Origin: Chloroflexota bacterium
GTDB lineage: Bacteria; Chloroflexota; Anaerolineae; J036; Brachytrichaceae
NCBI GenBank assembly: GCA_025354985.1
Contig: JANXLU010000011.1
Span: 1-64,000, forward strand
Reading direction: 5' to 3'
DNA length: 64,000 bases
Shown: one piece after another, positions 36,703-45,997 of the stretch
Numbering within the stretch: the stretch's first letter is position 1
How the letters are laid out: each line of letters opens with the position of its first letter
Program-made: the position numbers and the translations under genes
The notes under the pieces: generated by a model
The model's input: the letters and a program-made list of their open reading frames with translations, nothing else
Databases searched by the model: none
What the model was told of the DNA's origin: nothing

Positions 36703-38424
36703 TCACCTCGTCGCCAATTTCTTGTAACTGTCTGCTTCCGCCAGCAATTGCTCAGCGCTTTGCTCACCAGCGGTTCCGGCCGTTCCCAACATGAGCGCAA
36801 GTTCTTGAACACGCTGAGGTCTGACCGCCAGACCCGATGTATGCGTGCGCGTGCGGACGCCAGAGTCACCCTCGTCAACAAGCTGTTTCTCAACTTTGAA
36901 ATGCGCGTCTGCGTAGCTGGCGAGTTGGGGTAGATGGGTAATGCACAGTACCTGATGTGCGTGAGTCAAGTTCCAGAGTTTTTGACCAACGATTGTGCCC
37001 ACTCGCCCGCCAATCCCCTGATCGACCTCGTCAAAAATGAGCGTCGGCACGCGGTTGGCGGGACGCTGTGCTAGAACGGCCTTTAGCGCCAGCATTAGTC
37101 TGGCGGTTTCGCCACCCGAAGCAACCTTGACTAGCGGCTTAAGCCCTTCACCAACGTTTGGAGCGATCAAAAACTCAACGGCATCCGCACCGGTTGAATC
37201 CACTGGTTGCTGGTGGAGATCGACCTCGAATTTGGCGCCGGACATTTTTAGCTCATCCAATTGGCGTTCTATCTGCGAGCAAAGTGACTGTGTCGCTCCG
37301 CGACGGTTTTGGCTCAGGGTCTTTGCAAGTGCATCCACTTCATTCTGAAGGGCCGCAACCTTGTCCTTTAGATCCGCCAATCGTTCGTCCGCGCCTTCGA
37401 TTTGATCCAGCTCTCGTTGTGCTTGCTCACCAAAAGCGATCATAGCTTCCACACTTTCGCCATATTTGCGCTTAAGTTTCTTGAGCGCCTCCAGCCGGTG
37501 CTCTACTTGTTGCAAACGCTTTGGATTGAATTCCAGCCCGTCTCGATAATCCGCAATTGACCGGGCAATGTCGTTCAACAGTGATGTTGCCTCATCCAGG
37601 GTGTCGTGCAACGTCCCGAAACTCTTATCGTAACGCGTTAGTTGCTGCAGTGCCTTGCCAACCCGTGCCAGGTTGTCCAGCGCAGCTGGCGCATCCCTTA
37701 GGCCACTTTCATAAAGCGCAGCATAGCTTTCCGATGTCAACTCTGCGATGGTTTCAGCGTTTGCAAGACGGGTGTGTTCGTCGGTCAACACGGCTTCCTC
37801 ACCCGGCTTTAGGCGCGCTGCACTTATTTCTTCAACCTGAAATTTGAGCATGTCCAACCGGCGCACTTGCTCCCGCTGGTTGCGTTCGGTATCAGCCAGT
37901 GCCTGCTGCACGGTCCTCAATGCCGCTACGCGGGCGCTTAGGTGGCGTCGCGCATCCCAGGTATTCGCGAAATCATCAAGCAGGTTAAGATGCTCTTTTA
38001 CACGCAGCAGGCTGAGATGCTCGCTTTGCCCATGCACATCAACCAATCGTTCGCCGATCTCACGCAGCGCGGCTTGATTGATGGCACTGCCATTGATCCG
38101 ACAGACCGAGCGACCGTTTGACCGTACCTCGCGCGCAAGCGTCAGCTCGTCCGCATCCAGGTCGAGCGCGTGGGCCGAGAGTGCCCCGCGAATCGGTTCG
38201 ACCAGTTCAGAGTCAAGTTTGAATAGACCCTCAATCAATGCCCGGTCACAGCCATTGCGCACCATTCCGGGTTCGGCCCTGTCACCGAGTAGCAACGCAA
38301 TTGAATCGATCAGAATGCTTTTGCCGGCGCCGGTCTCGCCGGTGATGACGTTTAAGCCGGCGGAAAACGAAAGATCCAACGTGTCAATGATCACAAAGTC
38401 GCGCACGCGCAGTTCGCTTAACAT
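36703..38424 (-). CDS. recN: DNA repair protein RecN
   Basis: A 573-residue SMC-like ATPase of double-strand-break repair. The start is canonical: MLSELRVRDFVIIDTLDL, with Walker A GETGAGKS at residues 29-36. A central coiled coil of about 300 residues follows, with the QSEHLSLL hinge-side segment. The C-terminal half has the signature VASGGETARLMLALK and Walker B TLIFDEVDQGIGG, then THLPQLASYADAHFKVEK. The length is normal. It stands alone, divergent from the lacI remnant. Confidence 0.95.
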   Translation of the reverse strand: MLSELRVRDFVIIDTLDLSFSAGLNVITGETGAGKSILIDSIALLLGDRAEPGMVRNGCDRALIEGLFKLDSELVEPIRGALSAHALDLDADELTLAREVRSNGRSVCRINGSAINQAALREIGERLVDVHGQSEHLSLLRVKEHLNLLDDFANTWDARRHLSARVAALRTVQQALADTERNQREQVRRLDMLKFQVEEISAARLKPGEEAVLTDEHTRLANAETIAELTSESYAALYESGLRDAPAALDNLARVGKALQQLTRYDKSFGTLHDTLDEATSLLNDIARSIADYRDGLEFNPKRLQQVEHRLEALKKLKRKYGESVEAMIAFGEQAQRELDQIEGADERLADLKDKVAALQNEVDALAKTLSQNRRGATQSLCSQIERQLDELKMSGAKFEVDLHQQPVDSTGADAVEFLIAPNVGEGLKPLVKVASGGETARLMLALKAVLAQRPANRVPTLIFDEVDQGIGGRVGTIVGQKLWNLTHAHQVLCITHLPQLASYADAHFKVEKQLVDEGDSGVRTRTHTSGLAVRPQRVQELALMLGTAGTAGEQSAEQLLAEADSYKKLATR

Positions 38425-38558
38425 GATGATTGGTCAGGCATTTAAAATGCAATAGCACAAATGTTCTTAAATTCTACCCGGAAATTGACCACCTCTTGAC
38501 CGGTCGACGTTTTTATCGTACGCTAATGTCAGCATCCTCGTCAAGGTTGTCGTGAGCG

Positions 38559-39412
38559 ATGTCAGTCTCCATGCAGAACATAACAATTAGGCAGGTCGCC
38601 GATCGAGCAAAGGTTTCAATCAAAACCCTTTCTCGCGTCGTAAACAACGAAGACGAGATTGCTGAAGATACACCTCAGCGGGTATTGGCGACAATTGGGG
38701 AACTTGGGTACACGTCAAAAATGTTGGCACGCAGTCCTGCAACCCAACGCTCGCACATGATCGGTCTGGTTGTCCCGGACATATGCAACCCGTTTTTTGC
38801 CGTGGTTGCCCGCGGAGTGAAAAAGATTGCCCGCATTCATTCCTATTGGGTTGTTATCGCAAACACGGACATGAACGTGGAGTTTGTAGCGCTCGAATTG
38901 CTGGTCTCGCACGGTGTGGATGGCATCGTCAGCTGGTTGCAAGAGGACACCAATTCATCGGGATGATAATCGGCGGCTCAGGCAATCCAAAGCTGGCTCA
39001 ACGGGTTCGTGCCCATCAGGACGTGATGTTGGAACATGGTCTTGGATTCGAGACTCTTAAGGTGGAGTCCGGCATCGCCACGCCACATGGAATGTCGCAC
39101 CACGGCGATCGAGCCAATGGTGCGGCAACCCAAAATTTCAGCGCTCTTTTATTACAACGATCAGCTGGCACCGGGCACTATCCGGGCCGGTATGAATTGG
39201 GCAGAAAAGTTCCTGCCGATTTTGCGATTGCGGGCTTCGGCGACATTGCATATGCGGCGTTGGCGACCCCGGCGCTGACCACGGTCAGGCTTGACAAACG
39301 TGAAATTGGTCGCGCCTCAACGCGATTGTTGATTGACAAGATCAATAATCCATCCAGGGATTTCCCGGTTACTGAAAGTTTTCCCGAGCTAATCGTCCGC
39401 GAATCGACATAG
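38559..39412 (+). pseudogene. LacI-family regulator, heavily degraded
   Basis: The N-terminus is a good LacI helix-turn-helix, ITIRQVADRAKVSIKTLSRV, followed by the first ligand-domain strand HMIGLVVPDICNPFF. After LLVSHGVDGIVSW (about 38930) the phase changes and roughly 60 codons of the usual core are missing before ARGHQFIGMIIGGSGNP. The phase changes again near 39120 to give ISALFYYNDQLAPGTIRAG and once more near 39215 to return to VPADFAIAGFGDIAY and TPALTTVRLDKREIG. Three phase changes plus an internal deletion mean no functional repressor. It sits directly before the sugar transporter genes it probably once regulated. Confidence 0.85.
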
Positions 39413-39415
39413 AAT
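39410..39415 (+). promoter_or_regulatory. -10-like box for the sugar transporter, leaderless spacing
   Basis: TAGAAT, which includes the TAG stop of the lacI remnant, is followed by 6 nt and the permease ATG at 39422. This would let the transporter be expressed independently of the dead regulator gene. Confidence 0.5.
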
Positions 39416-39421
39416 ACTCAA

Positions 39422-40351
39422 ATGACCAAGACGAGCACAGCGCTGACATCCTTTGACACAAAAACGTGGTTCAAGCTTTGGAGCAGAGGTGAAACGTACC
39501 TGGCCTTATTGTTTATTCTGCCGAGTTTGTTGGGCTTCATAATATTCTTTGGCGTTCCCGCAGTTCGCGGACTATTTATCAGCCTCACCGACTGGAACTT
39601 GCTTCAGCCAGCCAGCTGGAAGGGTTTTGAAAACTACGTCACCCTTTTTAATGATGAGGACTTTTGGCTGGCAATGAAGGCCACGGCATATTATGTAATA
39701 TTGAACATCCCACTTCAAACGGCTGTCGCGGTTCTCATGGCCGTGCTGATGGATCGTTTGAGCCGGTCGCTGTTTGTGCGCGGGGTGCTTGTGCTTCCAT
39801 GGCTGATTCCAAATGTTGTCGTTGGACTGCTATGGCTGTGGATGCTTGATCCACAATTGGGATTGGTCAATCAGGCGATTCAGGCGCTTGGATTCGAACG
39901 CTTGGGTTTTCTAGGCTCCCCGGAGCTCGCCATGCCGTCCATTGCCGCGATAAATATTTGGCGACACGCGGGATACACCGCTCTTTTGATATTTTCCGGT
40001 TTGCAAACCATTCCCAAAGAGTTGTATGAGGCCAGTTCAATTGACGGTGCTGATGAGCGCACCGCTTTTTTTAGGATAACTATTCCGCTGCTTCGCCCTG
40101 TGCTTGTTTTTGTGTTGGTTACAACCGTCATTGGCTCGTTTCAAATATTCGACACGATTGCCATCACCACAAAGGGTGGTCCAATTGGAGTCACCCGCGT
40201 GCTCTTTTGGTACATTTACGAGTTTGCATTTGCACGATTCAAAATGGGTTTTGCGATGTCCGCAGCCGTTGTTCTGTTTGCGATATTGATGGTCATAACA
40301 TTGATTCAAATGAGATTCTTGCGGGCCAACGAGTCCGACCTTGGTTCATAG
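39422..40351 (+). CDS. Sugar ABC transporter permease, MalF/UgpA type
   Basis: A 309-residue inner-membrane permease with six main helices. It opens with YLALLFILPSLLGFIIFFGVP. The EAA loop, which docks the ATPase, is ELYEASSIDGADERTAFFRI followed by TIPLLRPVL. It belongs to the CUT1 class that imports oligosaccharides. It pairs with the next gene (13-base gap) and with the binding protein further downstream. No ATPase gene is in the cluster, as is usual for CUT1 systems that share an MsmK-like ATPase. Confidence 0.9.
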   Translation: MTKTSTALTSFDTKTWFKLWSRGETYLALLFILPSLLGFIIFFGVPAVRGLFISLTDWNLLQPASWKGFENYVTLFNDEDFWLAMKATAYYVILNIPLQTAVAVLMAVLMDRLSRSLFVRGVLVLPWLIPNVVVGLLWLWMLDPQLGLVNQAIQALGFERLGFLGSPELAMPSIAAINIWRHAGYTALLIFSGLQTIPKELYEASSIDGADERTAFFRITIPLLRPVLVFVLVTTVIGSFQIFDTIAITTKGGPIGVTRVLFWYIYEFAFARFKMGFAMSAAVVLFAILMVITLIQMRFLRANESDLGS

Positions 40352-40364
40352 GACCATTCCAATC

Positions 40365-41276
40365 ATGACAAATACCCTTCCTCGAACCTCGCCATTCACA
40401 AAGTTTTTTAGCGGGCGAACCCTGGCCTGGCTGGTTCTCTCGCTCTTGATTTTTGTGACACTTCTGCCATTTTGGTGGATGATCCGGACTGCCCTTTCTT
40501 CCAACCGTGAACTGTTTGCAAATGCCACGTCGCTGTTGCCGGTTGGTTTGACTACCGGCAATTTTTGGCGCGTTCTTGGCTTTTTAACAATTGACGAATC
40601 ACAGGCACTCGGCGGATCGGGTCAAAAGTTGAACTTTTTTCTATATTTGCGAAACTCGATAATTGTGACATGCTCCGTGGTATTCGGCCAGTTAACGTTC
40701 TCCGCACTTGGAGCATATGCATTTGCCCGGTTGAAGTTTCCATTTAGAGAAAAAATATTTGGCCTCTATTTGACGGCATTAATCATTCCCGGGATCGTGC
40801 TGTTGATCCCAAATTATGTCCTCATGCGCGAACTGGACTGGATCAAGACCTTTCAGGGGATCATTGCACCCACGTTCTTGTTTTCACCATTTGCCGTGTT
40901 CTTTCTCAGGCAATATTTCCTGGGTATCAATCGGGAATTGGAAGAGGCGGGTCGGTTGGATGGCGCATCCCTGTTCGGCGTATTCTGGCGGATTATTTTG
41001 CCGATAAGCATGCCGCCTATCACTACACTGGCGATTCTTACCTTTATCGGCACTTGGAATGACTATTTGTGGCCGCTGTTGATCGGTGGCTCGGAAGAGG
41101 CGACCCGCGTCCTCACAGTTGCGCTCGGTATTTTTCGATCACAGACACCGCAAGGTACCCCGGATTGGACGGGACTGATGGCGGGCGCGCTTGTAAGCGC
41201 CGGGCCCAGCATCCTGGTGTTTCTACTACTTGGACGACGAGTAATTAACTCAATTCAGTTTACGGGCTATCGATGA
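40365..41276 (+). CDS. Sugar ABC transporter permease, MalG/UgpE type
   Basis: A 303-residue partner permease. It shows PFWWMIRTALSSNRELF after the first helix, FSALGAYAFARLKFP, and the EAA loop ELEEAGRLDGASLFGVFWRI followed by ILPISMPP, then GTWNDYLWPL. The ATG at 40365 is preferred to an upstream TTG inside the preceding gene. A small hairpin after it may separate its expression from that of the abundant binding protein. Confidence 0.9.
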   Translation: MTNTLPRTSPFTKFFSGRTLAWLVLSLLIFVTLLPFWWMIRTALSSNRELFANATSLLPVGLTTGNFWRVLGFLTIDESQALGGSGQKLNFFLYLRNSIIVTCSVVFGQLTFSALGAYAFARLKFPFREKIFGLYLTALIIPGIVLLIPNYVLMRELDWIKTFQGIIAPTFLFSPFAVFFLRQYFLGINRELEEAGRLDGASLFGVFWRIILPISMPPITTLAILTFIGTWNDYLWPLLIGGSEEATRVLTVALGIFRSQTPQGTPDWTGLMAGALVSAGPSILVFLLLGRRVINSIQFTGYR

Positions 41277-41301
41277 GCCCATTTGTTTCGGTACCCCACG
41301 G

Positions 41302-41317
41302 CACGCCAAGCGGCGTG
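41302..41317 (+). terminator. Short hairpin between permease and binding-protein genes
   Basis: CACGCC-AAGC-GGCGTG forms a 6-bp GC stem, followed by a weak T-rich stretch (GTTTAAG). It could be a partial terminator or an RNA-processing barrier that lets the binding protein be made in excess. Confidence 0.35.
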
Positions 41318-41361
41318 ACGGTTTAAGTACAAATAGTTGGACAAATCAAAAGGAGAATGAA

Positions 41362-42759
41362 ATGAACGCGATTCGCAAACAACACGTGTTTGCCGCAGCC
41401 GTCACCACACTGATGGTGGCAGCCTGCGCCGCACCCACCGCCGCACCTGCGCCCACCAGCGCACCGGCGGCGGCAGCACCCACGAAGGCGCCCGCGCCGG
41501 CCGCCGCTGCACCCGTTACCATCAAGTATGTGATGTGGGACAGCAACCAGCAGCCGGCCTACGAGGCATGCGCCGCCGAGTTCACCAAGAAGAACCCGAA
41601 CATTACCGTGAAGATTGAACAGCTCGGCTGGGATGACTACTGGAACGGATTGAACACCGGCTTCGCCAGCGGTACGGCCCCGGATGTATTCACCAACCAC
41701 TTGGCCAAGTATCCAGAATATGCGCTCAAGAAGGTGATCTATGACATAGAGCCATTCGTCAAGCGCGACAATGTGGACACCAAGCAGTATCTTGGTGAAT
41801 TGGCCAACCTATGGTCACGAAATGGTCAGCGTTTCGGTCTGCCCAAGGACTGGGACACCATTTCCGTGGTGTATAACGCCGACCTGCTCAAAAAGGCGGG
41901 CGTTGATCCTGCATCGGTTAAGAACCTTGACTGGAATCCGGCCGATGGCGGCAGCTTCGGCAAGCTGATCACCCAGCTAACCATTGACAAGAATGGCAAG
42001 AACGGCGCTGATGCCGCGTTCGACAAAAAGAACGTTGCTCAGTTCGGATTCACTCCTCCCGGATCCGGTGGTTTCGCCGGTCAAACAGAGTGGAGCCACT
42101 TTGCAGCCAGCAACGGCTTCTCATTGGTTGATGGCGTCTGGGGCACCAAGTATCACTATGATGATCCCAAGCTCGCCGAGAGCATTCAATGGCTTGCGGA
42201 CCTAAACCTGGTCAAGGGCATTACGCCACCATTGGCCGATATCAAAAGCCTTGGCAACACCACGCTGTTCAAGAACGGCAAAGTTGTGGCCACGACCGTT
42301 GGTTCATGGCAGATTGGCGATGTGACCAAAGACGTCAAGTTCCCGGTCATTTTCGGTTTGTTGCCAAAGGGACCCGTGGGTCGCAAAAGCATGTTTAACG
42401 GATTGGCGGATTCGATCTGGATCGGAACCAAGAATCCCGAGCAGTCTTGGGCGTGGGTGAAGTATGCTGCGTCAAATGAGTGCGAGAAGATCGTTGGCAC
42501 CAAGGGTGTTGTGTTCCCCGCGACTCCCGACGGCGTTGCCGAGGCGCTCAAGGTTTACACCGGTCGTGGTCTGGACGTGACCGCTTTCACCGATTTGGCC
42601 ACTGACCCGAAGGCCACCTTCTTGTTCCCAATTACCGACAACGGTGCGGAAGTTCAGAAGATCATGGACCCGGTCATGGACAGCATTTTCTTGGGAAAGG
42701 AAAAGGCGGCAGTTGCATTGACCGCTGCAAATACCAAGGTCAACGCGCTATTCAAATAA
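41362..42759 (+). CDS. Sugar ABC transporter substrate-binding lipoprotein
   Basis: A 465-residue lipoprotein of the CUT1 solute-binding family. The signal peptide ends at the lipobox VAAC (C22), followed by an Ala/Pro-rich tether to about residue 50. The mature fold begins TIKYVMWDSNQQPAYEACAA and includes PNITVKIEQLGWDDYWNGLN, YGLPKDWD-type FGLPKDWDTISVVYNADLL and GSWQIGD. The codons are strongly biased to C- and G-ending forms (AAC, AAG, GAC, GGC), unlike its neighbours, a sign of high expression. AGGAG lies 6 nt before the ATG. The substrate is probably an oligosaccharide; a nearby GH36 remnant hints at alpha-galactosides. Confidence 0.92.
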   Translation: MNAIRKQHVFAAAVTTLMVAACAAPTAAPAPTSAPAAAAPTKAPAPAAAAPVTIKYVMWDSNQQPAYEACAAEFTKKNPNITVKIEQLGWDDYWNGLNTGFASGTAPDVFTNHLAKYPEYALKKVIYDIEPFVKRDNVDTKQYLGELANLWSRNGQRFGLPKDWDTISVVYNADLLKKAGVDPASVKNLDWNPADGGSFGKLITQLTIDKNGKNGADAAFDKKNVAQFGFTPPGSGGFAGQTEWSHFAASNGFSLVDGVWGTKYHYDDPKLAESIQWLADLNLVKGITPPLADIKSLGNTTLFKNGKVVATTVGSWQIGDVTKDVKFPVIFGLLPKGPVGRKSMFNGLADSIWIGTKNPEQSWAWVKYAASNECEKIVGTKGVVFPATPDGVAEALKVYTGRGLDVTAFTDLATDPKATFLFPITDNGAEVQKIMDPVMDSIFLGKEKAAVALTAANTKVNALFK

Positions 42760-42800
42760 CCCGGGTGGATTGAATTCCATCGGGATTTGGTGAGCTTAGC

Positions 42801-42832
42801 ACATGGCGGGAGCCGCAATTCTCCCGCCATGT
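42801..42832 (+). terminator. 12-bp hairpin after the binding-protein gene
   Basis: ACATGGCGGGAG and CTCCCGCCATGT form a perfect 12-bp stem with an 8-nt loop, 41 bases after the stop. The following T content is low. It likely ends or stabilises the binding-protein mRNA. Confidence 0.7.
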
Positions 42833-42883
42833 CTGTGTACCATGTCTACGACGATTGCACATGCCTCTTGAAATTCAATAATT

Positions 42884-44572
42884 ATGAGGTGCCTGAATAT
42901 GTTGCTAAATTCGTTTGTGTTCGACCGAAATCGCCTGATGGGTCTGTTGACTATGTGCGGCGTGCTCACAGTGTCGTGCACCGGGTCTGTGGCGCCACAA
43001 AAAAACGAACCCGTGGCAACCGGCGTTGCAGTCCATGTTCGGCAAGTGGCTCAAACAGTGCCGTCCGCTTGTGCGGGTTTGTTTATCGAGCATCCACTCG
43101 ACTTTATGACGTCGACGGCAAGTGGCACGGTAAAAAATTTCGAGAGTAATGGCTCGGGTGTTGCCGCAGGTGACCTGAATGGCGATGGGTTGATTGATCT
43201 TGTCTTTGCCAATCTTGGGCAACCTGCCGTTATATTTTGGAACGACGGTCACCTCAACTTTCGAAAGCAGGCGCTGGATGTGATGGATGTGCGTGCTCCC
43301 GCCATTGTGGACGTGGATGGTGATGGGCAACCTGACATTGTTTTTACCCAGCGTTTTGGTCCACCGTTCTGGATGCGAAACCGTGGCGGAGAATTTGAAC
43401 GTGTGAATTTGGGCAATGTGTTTGAGCCGGCATATTCTATGGCCTGGGCTGACCTCAATGGCGATGGCAGGTTGGATTTGGTTACCGCGTCATACAACGC
43501 GGAACTGGCTAAAGAGCAGGCAAACAACTTCCTGTTTAACCGAATTGGCGGCGTCATGGTCTACACAAATCTTGGTGACGCACAATTTTCAGCGACAAAA
43601 ATAAGCCCCGAAGCTCAAGGTCTTGCACTGTTGGTCACTGACCTAAATCACGATGGCCGACCCGATATTTGGGTGGGTAACGATTTCGATGTTATGGACG
43701 AAATTTGGTTAAACACAACTGCCGGATGGGTAAAGAGCACCATGCAACCTGCAACTTCCCACAGTACCATGAGCTTAAGCGTTGCCGATATTGACAATAG
43801 TGGCATGCCAGCCGTATTTGAAAGCGACATGAAGCCGTATGATGTAGGCGTCCACACCATGGTTGAATGGCTGCCATTAATGCAAACCATGCGCAAGAGC
43901 CAACCGAAGGATGATCCACAGGTGCAGGAGAATGTCTTGATGCAACAGCGTGGCAACGGCACTTGGCAGAACCGTGCGCCGGACATGGGCGTTGATGCGA
44001 CCGGTTGGACTTGGTCGGCACAATTTGGTGATTTGGATCAGGATGGATTTGTAGATCTGTATACGGTAAACGGAATGATTGACCGCGATTTTTTTCGTCA
44101 TCTGCCAAACACTGAATTAGTGGAACAAAATAGGGCATTCCGCAACCTGGGTGGGTCCGGGTTTGCATTGGCTGATGATTGGGGCCTAGCATCAACCTCC
44201 AGTGGTCGGGGCATGATCATGGTTGACCTTGACAACGACGGAGATTTGGACATTGTAATCAATAACTTGCTCGCCCCGGCACAAGTTTTTGAGAATCGAC
44301 TATGCTCCGGTTCTTCGCTTGAAGTACAGCTACAACAGCCCGGAAGCAACCACTTTGGTGTAGGCGCAAGGCTTGAGTTGCAAACGTCCATGGGAACTAT
44401 GACGCGTGATGTCCACGTAGGCAGCGGTCATATATCGGCTGATGCACCGCGTGTGCATTTTGGATTGCCAAAGGATGCGACCATAAACAAATTAGTAGTA
44501 ACGTGGCCTGATGGAATAGCAAGTTCTGTGCCGAGCCCTGCACCCAATCAGATTATTGAGGTGACCCGATGA
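42884..44572 (+). CDS. FG-GAP repeat / ASPIC-UnbV (CRTAC-like) lipoprotein
   Basis: A 562-residue exported protein. The signal ends at a lipobox-like LTVSC (C32). It contains at least six FG-GAP/VCBS calcium loops, such as GDLNGDGLIDLVF, DVDGDGQPDIVF, ADLNGDGRLDLV, DLNHDGRPDIW, GDLDQDGFVDLY and VDLDNDGDLDIV, forming a predicted beta-propeller. The C-terminal domain is of the ASPIC/UnbV type (VGARLELQTSMG, VHFGLPKDATINKLVVTWPDG). Function in bacteria is largely unknown; the repeats bind Ca2+ and probably protein or glycan. Its stop overlaps the start of a multi-helix membrane protein, so the two are likely a functional pair. Confidence 0.85.
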   Translation: MRCLNMLLNSFVFDRNRLMGLLTMCGVLTVSCTGSVAPQKNEPVATGVAVHVRQVAQTVPSACAGLFIEHPLDFMTSTASGTVKNFESNGSGVAAGDLNGDGLIDLVFANLGQPAVIFWNDGHLNFRKQALDVMDVRAPAIVDVDGDGQPDIVFTQRFGPPFWMRNRGGEFERVNLGNVFEPAYSMAWADLNGDGRLDLVTASYNAELAKEQANNFLFNRIGGVMVYTNLGDAQFSATKISPEAQGLALLVTDLNHDGRPDIWVGNDFDVMDEIWLNTTAGWVKSTMQPATSHSTMSLSVADIDNSGMPAVFESDMKPYDVGVHTMVEWLPLMQTMRKSQPKDDPQVQENVLMQQRGNGTWQNRAPDMGVDATGWTWSAQFGDLDQDGFVDLYTVNGMIDRDFFRHLPNTELVEQNRAFRNLGGSGFALADDWGLASTSSGRGMIMVDLDNDGDLDIVINNLLAPAQVFENRLCSGSSLEVQLQQPGSNHFGVGARLELQTSMGTMTRDVHVGSGHISADAPRVHFGLPKDATINKLVVTWPDGIASSVPSPAPNQIIEVTR

Positions 44573-45390
44573 ACGTGACATTGCAGAAAACCGTGCCGGT
44601 TGCTGGAAGCCCGGTTCTTGTCCTGTTGAACCCGCGCCAATTTGCAGGCCCAATGTTGTGGGCGCTTGCACTTGGAGGCGTCGTGGCGTCGCTTGGAGCA
44701 TGGCGGTTTGATTTGCCAAAATGGGCCATGACCGCCATCGTCATCGGATTTTGGCTGCCGGTAATGGCTGCAAAATGGAAGGCGGAATTACCTAAACTAG
44801 GCCTTGTTCTCACACTTGTGAGCGTTCTGCTAACAACACAAAGCCTGCATACGCTGGAACACGTCGCGCAATGGGTTCAGTACCATCTATTTTTTTGGAC
44901 GTTGCGCGAGTCTAACGGGTTTCTTTCTCCGCTAAATGCAGAGTGGGTGCATTTTGTTTGGAACGTGTATGTACTTGCGGCGGTTTTTGCCCTCGTGATT
45001 GGTGGAATGCGAAATCCATTTGCCTGGCTGTTATTGGGCGTGGCGTTCTTTCATACGATTGAGCATACGTATATGTTTGTCCGCTACCAAATGGTGCTTT
45101 TGGAACTCCAGCAGCTTGGTGTGGGCACGGGCGTCACCGCCCAGGGTCTCCCTGGAATTTTGGGGCGCGATGGCTGGCTTGCGCGCAGTACTTTTACTCA
45201 AGGCACCTTTCTATGTTCGCTGCCCGGCCTGACTACGGCAACGCGCCTTGACGTTCACTTTTGGTGGAACGTCCTGGAAATGGTGACGCTTGCCGCCGCC
45301 GCTCACGTTCATTTGCAACGCTCATCCATCAAGGTTCATGATTCATTTCAACCCAACGACCAAAACCTTCAATCTGCTCCTAAGCACTAG
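44569..45390 (+). CDS. Six-helix membrane protein with duplicated HTxEH motif
   Basis: A 273-residue membrane protein with about six helices (roughly 25-45, 52-68, 76-100, 125-146, 150-172, 228-248). Two related halves are visible. Helix 3 has HTLEH (94-98) followed by QWVQY, and helix 4 has VHFVWN (127-132). Helix 5 has HTIEH (162-166) followed by MFVRY, and helix 6 has VHFWWN (229-234). So a two-helix unit with H-x-x-E-H and VHFxWN is repeated. Such His/Glu in helices could bind metal or heme within the membrane. I do not recognise the family. It is translationally coupled (ATGA) to the CRTAC-like lipoprotein gene, suggesting a membrane-anchored complex. Its 3' end overlaps the start of the GH36 remnant. 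Confidence 0.7.
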   Translation: MNVTLQKTVPVAGSPVLVLLNPRQFAGPMLWALALGGVVASLGAWRFDLPKWAMTAIVIGFWLPVMAAKWKAELPKLGLVLTLVSVLLTTQSLHTLEHVAQWVQYHLFFWTLRESNGFLSPLNAEWVHFVWNVYVLAAVFALVIGGMRNPFAWLLLGVAFFHTIEHTYMFVRYQMVLLELQQLGVGTGVTAQGLPGILGRDGWLARSTFTQGTFLCSLPGLTTATRLDVHFWWNVLEMVTLAAAAHVHLQRSSIKVHDSFQPNDQNLQSAPKH

Positions 45391-45997
45391 TGTTTACGCT
45401 TTCCAAATAGACCACGGTGATCGCGTGATTCACCTTGGTTGGTTTGCCAATCCGACAGATTTTGCCTAGGGTTTGATCGAGGGCCTGACAGACATTTCAG
45501 ATTCCAACGGTCCGGCGTCCTTTGAATGGAACACCCGCCGTGATGAACTTGTCAGTTTTGGTGATGTTACGTATCACGAGAACGCGCTTAAGATCAGTTT
45601 TGAAAACCCAGGCAATTTTGTGTCCTTGGAGGAAGCACCCGACAAATTGATTCGTGATGTTCGCCCCAGATACGTTGGTCACGAGGTGATCCTGTCGGGT
45701 GAGCCCGGTCTTGCACCGGCCCATGGTCAGGATCCCGCGAACGTATCCCAACGAGAAACGCTGCGCGTTACGCTTGTTGACGCGAACCAAAAATTCCAGA
45801 TTGTTCTGTGCTAATGAATCACGACCGAATGTGATGGTATTGAACGCTGGTGTGAACTCGCCAATTTTGGAGATTCAATTGTTCGGGTTGAAGCCTGTGC
45901 ATTCGCATCTATGCATGTTCCAAATAGCGCCTCAGAGCTGACCACGGTGGCGGGTGCATGGGCGCGCGAATTTTCGCAGCAGCGCGAGCATCATTAA
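45338..45997 (+). pseudogene. Remnant of a GH36 alpha-galactosidase N-terminal domain
   Basis: One reading phase from the ATG at 45338 gives an N-terminal domain like that of GH36 alpha-galactosidases: TSVYAFQIDHGDRVIHLGWF, then VSFGDVTYHENALKISF, RYVGHEVI, ETLRVTLVD, and after two stops RWCELANFGDSIVRVEA and VAGAWAREF. The phase is interrupted by TAG (45467), adjacent TAA and TGA (45812-45817) and TAA (45995), with no frameshift needed. The whole catalytic domain is missing. It is thus a decayed fragment of about 200 codons. It starts inside the end of the membrane-protein gene. With the dead lacI it marks the loss of an alpha-galactoside-use locus. Confidence 0.75.

Noticed and set aside
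45338-45997. Stop-codon recoding in the GH36-like stretch
   Set aside because: All three stop codons occur in the phase and the catalytic domain is missing, so decay is simpler.
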